Program-made: the position numbers and the translations under genes | Notes under the pieces: model-generated | What the model saw: only the letters and a program-made list of their open reading frames with translations | Databases searched by the model: none | What the model was told of the DNA's origin: nothing | Shown here: one piece after another, positions 6,645 through 8,907 of the stretch | Layout: every line of letters starts with the position of its first letter | Position numbering within the stretch: position 1 is the first letter of the stretch | NCBI GenBank assembly: GCA_937872125.1 | Contig: CALMNY010000066.1 | Location: forward strand, 1-8,907 | Direction of reading: 5' to 3' | Length of the DNA: 8,907 bases | DNA from: an uncultured Candidatus Competibacteraceae bacterium | GTDB taxonomy: Bacteria > Pseudomonadota > Gammaproteobacteria > Competibacterales > Competibacteraceae

Positions 6645-7277
6645 TTAAAGATAGCGCAGCGCGAACCGCACCATCTGATCCAGCACCTTTCGCACCGCGG
6701 CGTTAGCCGCCCGGGCTGCGCCGTTCGCGTCTTCGCTAGGGGCCGGCTCCACCGCCTCGAACACCTGCGTGCCCAGCACGTGCCCGCTTTTCAAATCTAC
6801 GACCTTGATCCGGGCCATCAACCGGACGCGGCTGGGTTGGGTCATGAATTCCTGTTGCAGGCGGATCACGTCTACATCCACCCGCATATTGGCCAACCCC
6901 GGCGCCGGTGGCGATACTACCGCCTTGAATGCGCCCGTCGCCTCGAAGGTGCGTACCAGAATCGGCAACAGCATCCTGGCCGGTGCATCAGCCCAGGCGC
7001 TGTCCCTGTAGTAATCCAGCTTGGGCGGTTCGCGGGTGTAGGCGATGCGGTTGGAGTCGAATCCTGGCGCCGCCTTGGGTACGGTCACCAGCAACGTCTT
7101 GCTACTGGTGCGGCGGGCTGGTGTGGGGGCGAATGTCCCGGTTTCCAGCAGATAGGTTTGCGCCGGCGGCGATTGATCCTGTGGCAGCGTGCATCCTCCC
7201 AGCGCCAGCGCCGCCGCCAACATACCCACCAGTCGGACCATTCTCCGTTTGCATCCGCGACCAACGCCACCCTTCAT
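6645..7277 (-). CDS. ABC-type transport auxiliary lipoprotein (PqiC/DUF330-like)
   Basis: A 210-residue lipoprotein. Basic N-terminal residues are followed by a hydrophobic core and a lipobox LGGC with the lipidated Cys at residue 29. Thr at +2, rather than Asp, predicts sorting to the outer membrane by the Lol rule. The mature part has the family pattern: a TYLLETG strand (41-47), VTVPKAAPGFDSNRIAY (64-80), a DYYRDSAWADAPARMLL segment (88-104) and a RVDVDVIRLQQEF strand region (132-144). Such lipoproteins pair with MCE proteins, as PqiC does with PqiB, and probably receive or hand over phospholipids at the outer membrane. The start at 7277 has a GGAGAAG site; an internal Met13 is possible but lacks one. 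It lies 64 bp after the MlaD-like gene on the same strand, so it is the last known gene of that operon. Confidence 0.9.
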   Translation of the reverse strand: MKGGVGRGCKRRMVRLVGMLAAALALGGCTLPQDQSPPAQTYLLETGTFAPTPARRTSSKTLLVTVPKAAPGFDSNRIAYTREPPKLDYYRDSAWADAPARMLLPILVRTFEATGAFKAVVSPPAPGLANMRVDVDVIRLQQEFMTQPSRVRLMARIKVVDLKSGHVLGTQVFEAVEPAPSEDANGAARAANAAVRKVLDQMVRFALRYL

Positions 7278-7341
7278 TGCTACTTCTCCGATCTGTTTCA
7301 GCCATTGAGTTGAAAAAGCGCACGGAGCGCCTTTCGCCTTT

Positions 7342-8331
7342 CTATTTTTCGCCCGGCCCCGGACGCCCGCCCGGTTTGCCCAGCAGCAGGGCGCGGGGAT
7401 TCTGTTCCAGCAATTCAGCCAATTGCCGCAGGGCCGTCACCATTTCACTGGCTTGCGCCAGCAACTCGTTCAACTCCGGCACCGTCGTTTGTCCCAGCCG
7501 TTGCAATTCGCGCTGGCCATCCCTGGTCATGCCGCTCAGGTCCAGGCTGGTCTGGTTGAAGGTATTGGCCGTTTTTCGCACGGCCTGGGCAGCGGCCCGA
7601 AAATCGTTCAGCGTCGTGCGGAGCTGACCGCTCAGATCGCCGGCGCCTTCCAGCGTCACCGTCAGCCGATCCAGCGCTTTGCCCAGCCGTTCCGCCCGCC
7701 CCGCCAGCACGCCGGTGAAAGTTGCCACGTTCGTCAAAGTTTGGCGGATGCTGTCGTCACGGTCGGCGATGGCGCCGGTAATCGTATCGAGGTGTTGCAA
7801 AGTCCGGGTCAGAGCGATCTGGTTGTCGTCGCCCAGCAACCGCTCCAGCCGCCGCGACAGATTATCCACGTTGGCGAGCATGGCGTTGAAGGCGTCATCC
7901 AGCCGCGCTACCAGCGACGGACCGGCCTGAATCACCGGCAATTCCTGGTCGGCGTCTTTCTCCAGCGGCAACGCTGGACCGCCGCCACTGGTTAATTCTA
8001 CCGCCGCTACGCCGGTTAGTCCCCGAGTGGACAGAGTGGCGATGGTATCGCGGCGAATGGGAACGCCACGTTCGATGTCCAGCACCACATCCACCTGGTC
8101 GGGATTTTTGCGATCCAACCGGATGGATTCCACCTGCCCGACCTGGACGCCGCGATAGCGTACTGTCGCCTTGGGATTCAGGCCCGCCACTGATTCCCGG
8201 AAATACACCCGGTAACGGTCGTAGATTCTGGTTTCGCCGCCCAGGGTCAGCCAGAACGCCGCGCTGAGCAGCGCCGAACCCAGCAACACTACGAATAATC
8301 CCACCAAGGCGTAATTTACCTTGCTTTGCAC
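7342..8331 (-). CDS. MlaD family protein (MCE-domain substrate-binding component of ABC lipid transporter)
   Basis: The gene starts at GTG 8331-8329, giving VQSKVNYALVGLF (first residue Met), the usual opening of MlaD-like proteins, with a GGAG site five bases upstream. The open frame extends upstream to 8475, but that part only shadows the ATPase gene. The 329 residues contain one N-terminal membrane anchor (about 8-30), an MCE domain (about 35-114, with VYFRESVAGLNPKATVRYRGVQVG near its start and TRGLTGVAAVEL near its end), and a long helical coiled-coil region (about 140-310). E. coli MlaD is about 183 residues, so this belongs to the long-tailed MCE type, where the tail may extend into the periplasm. 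MCE proteins form hexameric rings that carry phospholipids to or from an MlaFE-type ABC transporter. It overlaps the ATPase gene by 16 bp. Confidence 0.93.
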   Translation of the reverse strand: MQSKVNYALVGLFVVLLGSALLSAAFWLTLGGETRIYDRYRVYFRESVAGLNPKATVRYRGVQVGQVESIRLDRKNPDQVDVVLDIERGVPIRRDTIATLSTRGLTGVAAVELTSGGGPALPLEKDADQELPVIQAGPSLVARLDDAFNAMLANVDNLSRRLERLLGDDNQIALTRTLQHLDTITGAIADRDDSIRQTLTNVATFTGVLAGRAERLGKALDRLTVTLEGAGDLSGQLRTTLNDFRAAAQAVRKTANTFNQTSLDLSGMTRDGQRELQRLGQTTVPELNELLAQASEMVTALRQLAELLEQNPRALLLGKPGGRPGPGEK

Positions 8332-8907
8332 ACCTGCTCCCGCGCTGCGCGGCCACGTGGCCCCTCGAAGTACGCCCGAATCAGCGGATGCTCGGCCTGG
8401 GTCAATTCGTGCATCGGCGCATAGCCGATGACCCGCTTTTCGCCCAGAAACGCCACCCGGTCGGTGACGCTCCACAGGGTATCCAGATCATGCGTCACCA
8501 TCACCACCGTCAACCCCAGCGATTCCTTGAGCTGAGCCACCAGTTCATCGAACGCCCCGGCGCTGACCGGGTCCAGCCCAGCGGTCGGCTCGTCCAGGAA
8601 CAGCAGCGCCGGGTCCAGCGCCAGCGCCCGCGCCAGCGCCGCCCGTTTCAACATGCCGCCGCTCAACTCGCGCGGCAACCTGGAACCCGCGGCGGCGGGC
8701 AGTCCGGCCAGCGCAATCTTGAGATCAGCAATCTCCACAATTTGCCGCGCAGGCAGCCGGGTGTGTTCGCGCAGCGGCACCGCCACGTTCTCCCGCACCG
8801 TCAGCGAACTGAACAGCGCCCCTTTATGGAACAGCATCCCAAATCGCCGGCGCAGTCGAAACGCCGCACTATCACCGATGCCAACGATGGGCTGGTCAAA
8901 CAGCATA
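8316..8907 (-). CDS. MlaF-like ABC transporter ATP-binding protein, N-terminus cut by window edge
   Basis: The frame is open to the right edge, so the N-terminus with Walker A lies outside; about 197 residues are visible. Numbering from the Met at 8906, it shows the Q-loop region MLFHKGALFSSLTV (24-37), where MlaF-type proteins normally have Gln and this one has His27, then VPLREHTRLP (43-52), signature LSGGM (81-85) with KRAALARA, Walker B LLFLDEP (101-107), the D-loop AGLDP and H-loop His139 in VTHD. The LSGGM signature and PLREHT are typical of MlaF/Ttg2A ATPases rather than general importers. It would power phospholipid movement at the inner membrane with an MlaE-type permease, which should lie beyond 8907. 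It shares 16 bp with the start of the MlaD-like gene, so the two are translationally linked. Confidence 0.93.
   Translation of the reverse strand, partial: MLFDQPIVGIGDSAAFRLRRRFGMLFHKGALFSSLTVRENVAVPLREHTRLPARQIVEIADLKIALAGLPAAAGSRLPRELSGGMLKRAALARALALDPALLFLDEPTAGLDPVSAGAFDELVAQLKESLGLTVVMVTHDLDTLWSVTDRVAFLGEKRVIGYAPMHELTQAEHPLIRAYFEGPRGRAAREQVCKAR

Noticed and set aside
6470..6706. Plus-strand 78-codon frame starting at the terminator
   Set aside because: It begins right after the terminator T run, has no ribosome site, includes the 9-bp repeat as Lys-Pro-Arg units and runs into the end of the lipoprotein gene.
8332..8475. Upstream extension of the MlaD-like gene to an ATG at 8475
   Set aside because: The extra 48 residues are the ATPase gene read in another frame and do not resemble MlaD; the GTG at 8331 has a ribosome site and gives the typical MlaD N-terminus.

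Overview
The window is GC-rich, gene-dense proteobacterial chromosome. A bifunctional HldE, an MsbA-type lipid A flippase, a YbeL-type zinc-ribbon protein, an RMF-like protein and an Mla/MCE lipid-transport cluster together point to a Gram-negative gammaproteobacterium. I cannot assign a genus. There are no RNA genes, complete insertion sequences, CRISPR arrays or prophage genes.

Layout: positions 1-144 (+) are the last codons of a class I/II PLP aminotransferase. It converges on a tightly overlapping minus-strand set that reads, in transcription order, hldE (3579-2152), an FAD-dependent oxidoreductase (2155-959) and an aldo/keto reductase (968-180). HldE makes the ADP-heptose precursor of the LPS inner core; the two redox enzymes have no known place in that pathway. 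A 122-bp divergent region (3580-3701) with a 7-bp tandem repeat separates hldE from plus-strand msbA (3702-5435), which flips lipid A-core across the inner membrane. So both sides of this intergenic region serve LPS.

After a weak hairpin and an AT-rich gap comes a two-gene plus-strand unit: a 76-aa RMF-like protein (5505-5735) and a 181-aa YbeL-like zinc-ribbon protein (5769-6314). It ends at a strong rho-independent terminator (6438-6469), about 120 nt past the last stop codon. The 330-bp gene-free stretch 6315-6644 also holds a 3 x 9-bp repeat and a hairpin resembling part of a dispersed palindromic repeat.

The right end is a minus-strand ABC lipid-transport operon: an MlaF-like ATPase (cut by the window edge), an MlaD/MCE protein starting at GTG inside the ATPase gene, and an ABC-transport auxiliary lipoprotein of the PqiC type. 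A permease (MlaE-like) is expected beyond position 8907. It probably moves phospholipids between the inner and outer membranes, so much of the window concerns envelope biogenesis.

I found no clearly new multi-gene system. The points most worth a second look are the RMF-like/YbeL-like pair, the heptamer repeat between hldE and msbA, the two redox genes coupled to hldE, and a His in place of the Q-loop Gln in the MlaF-like ATPase.
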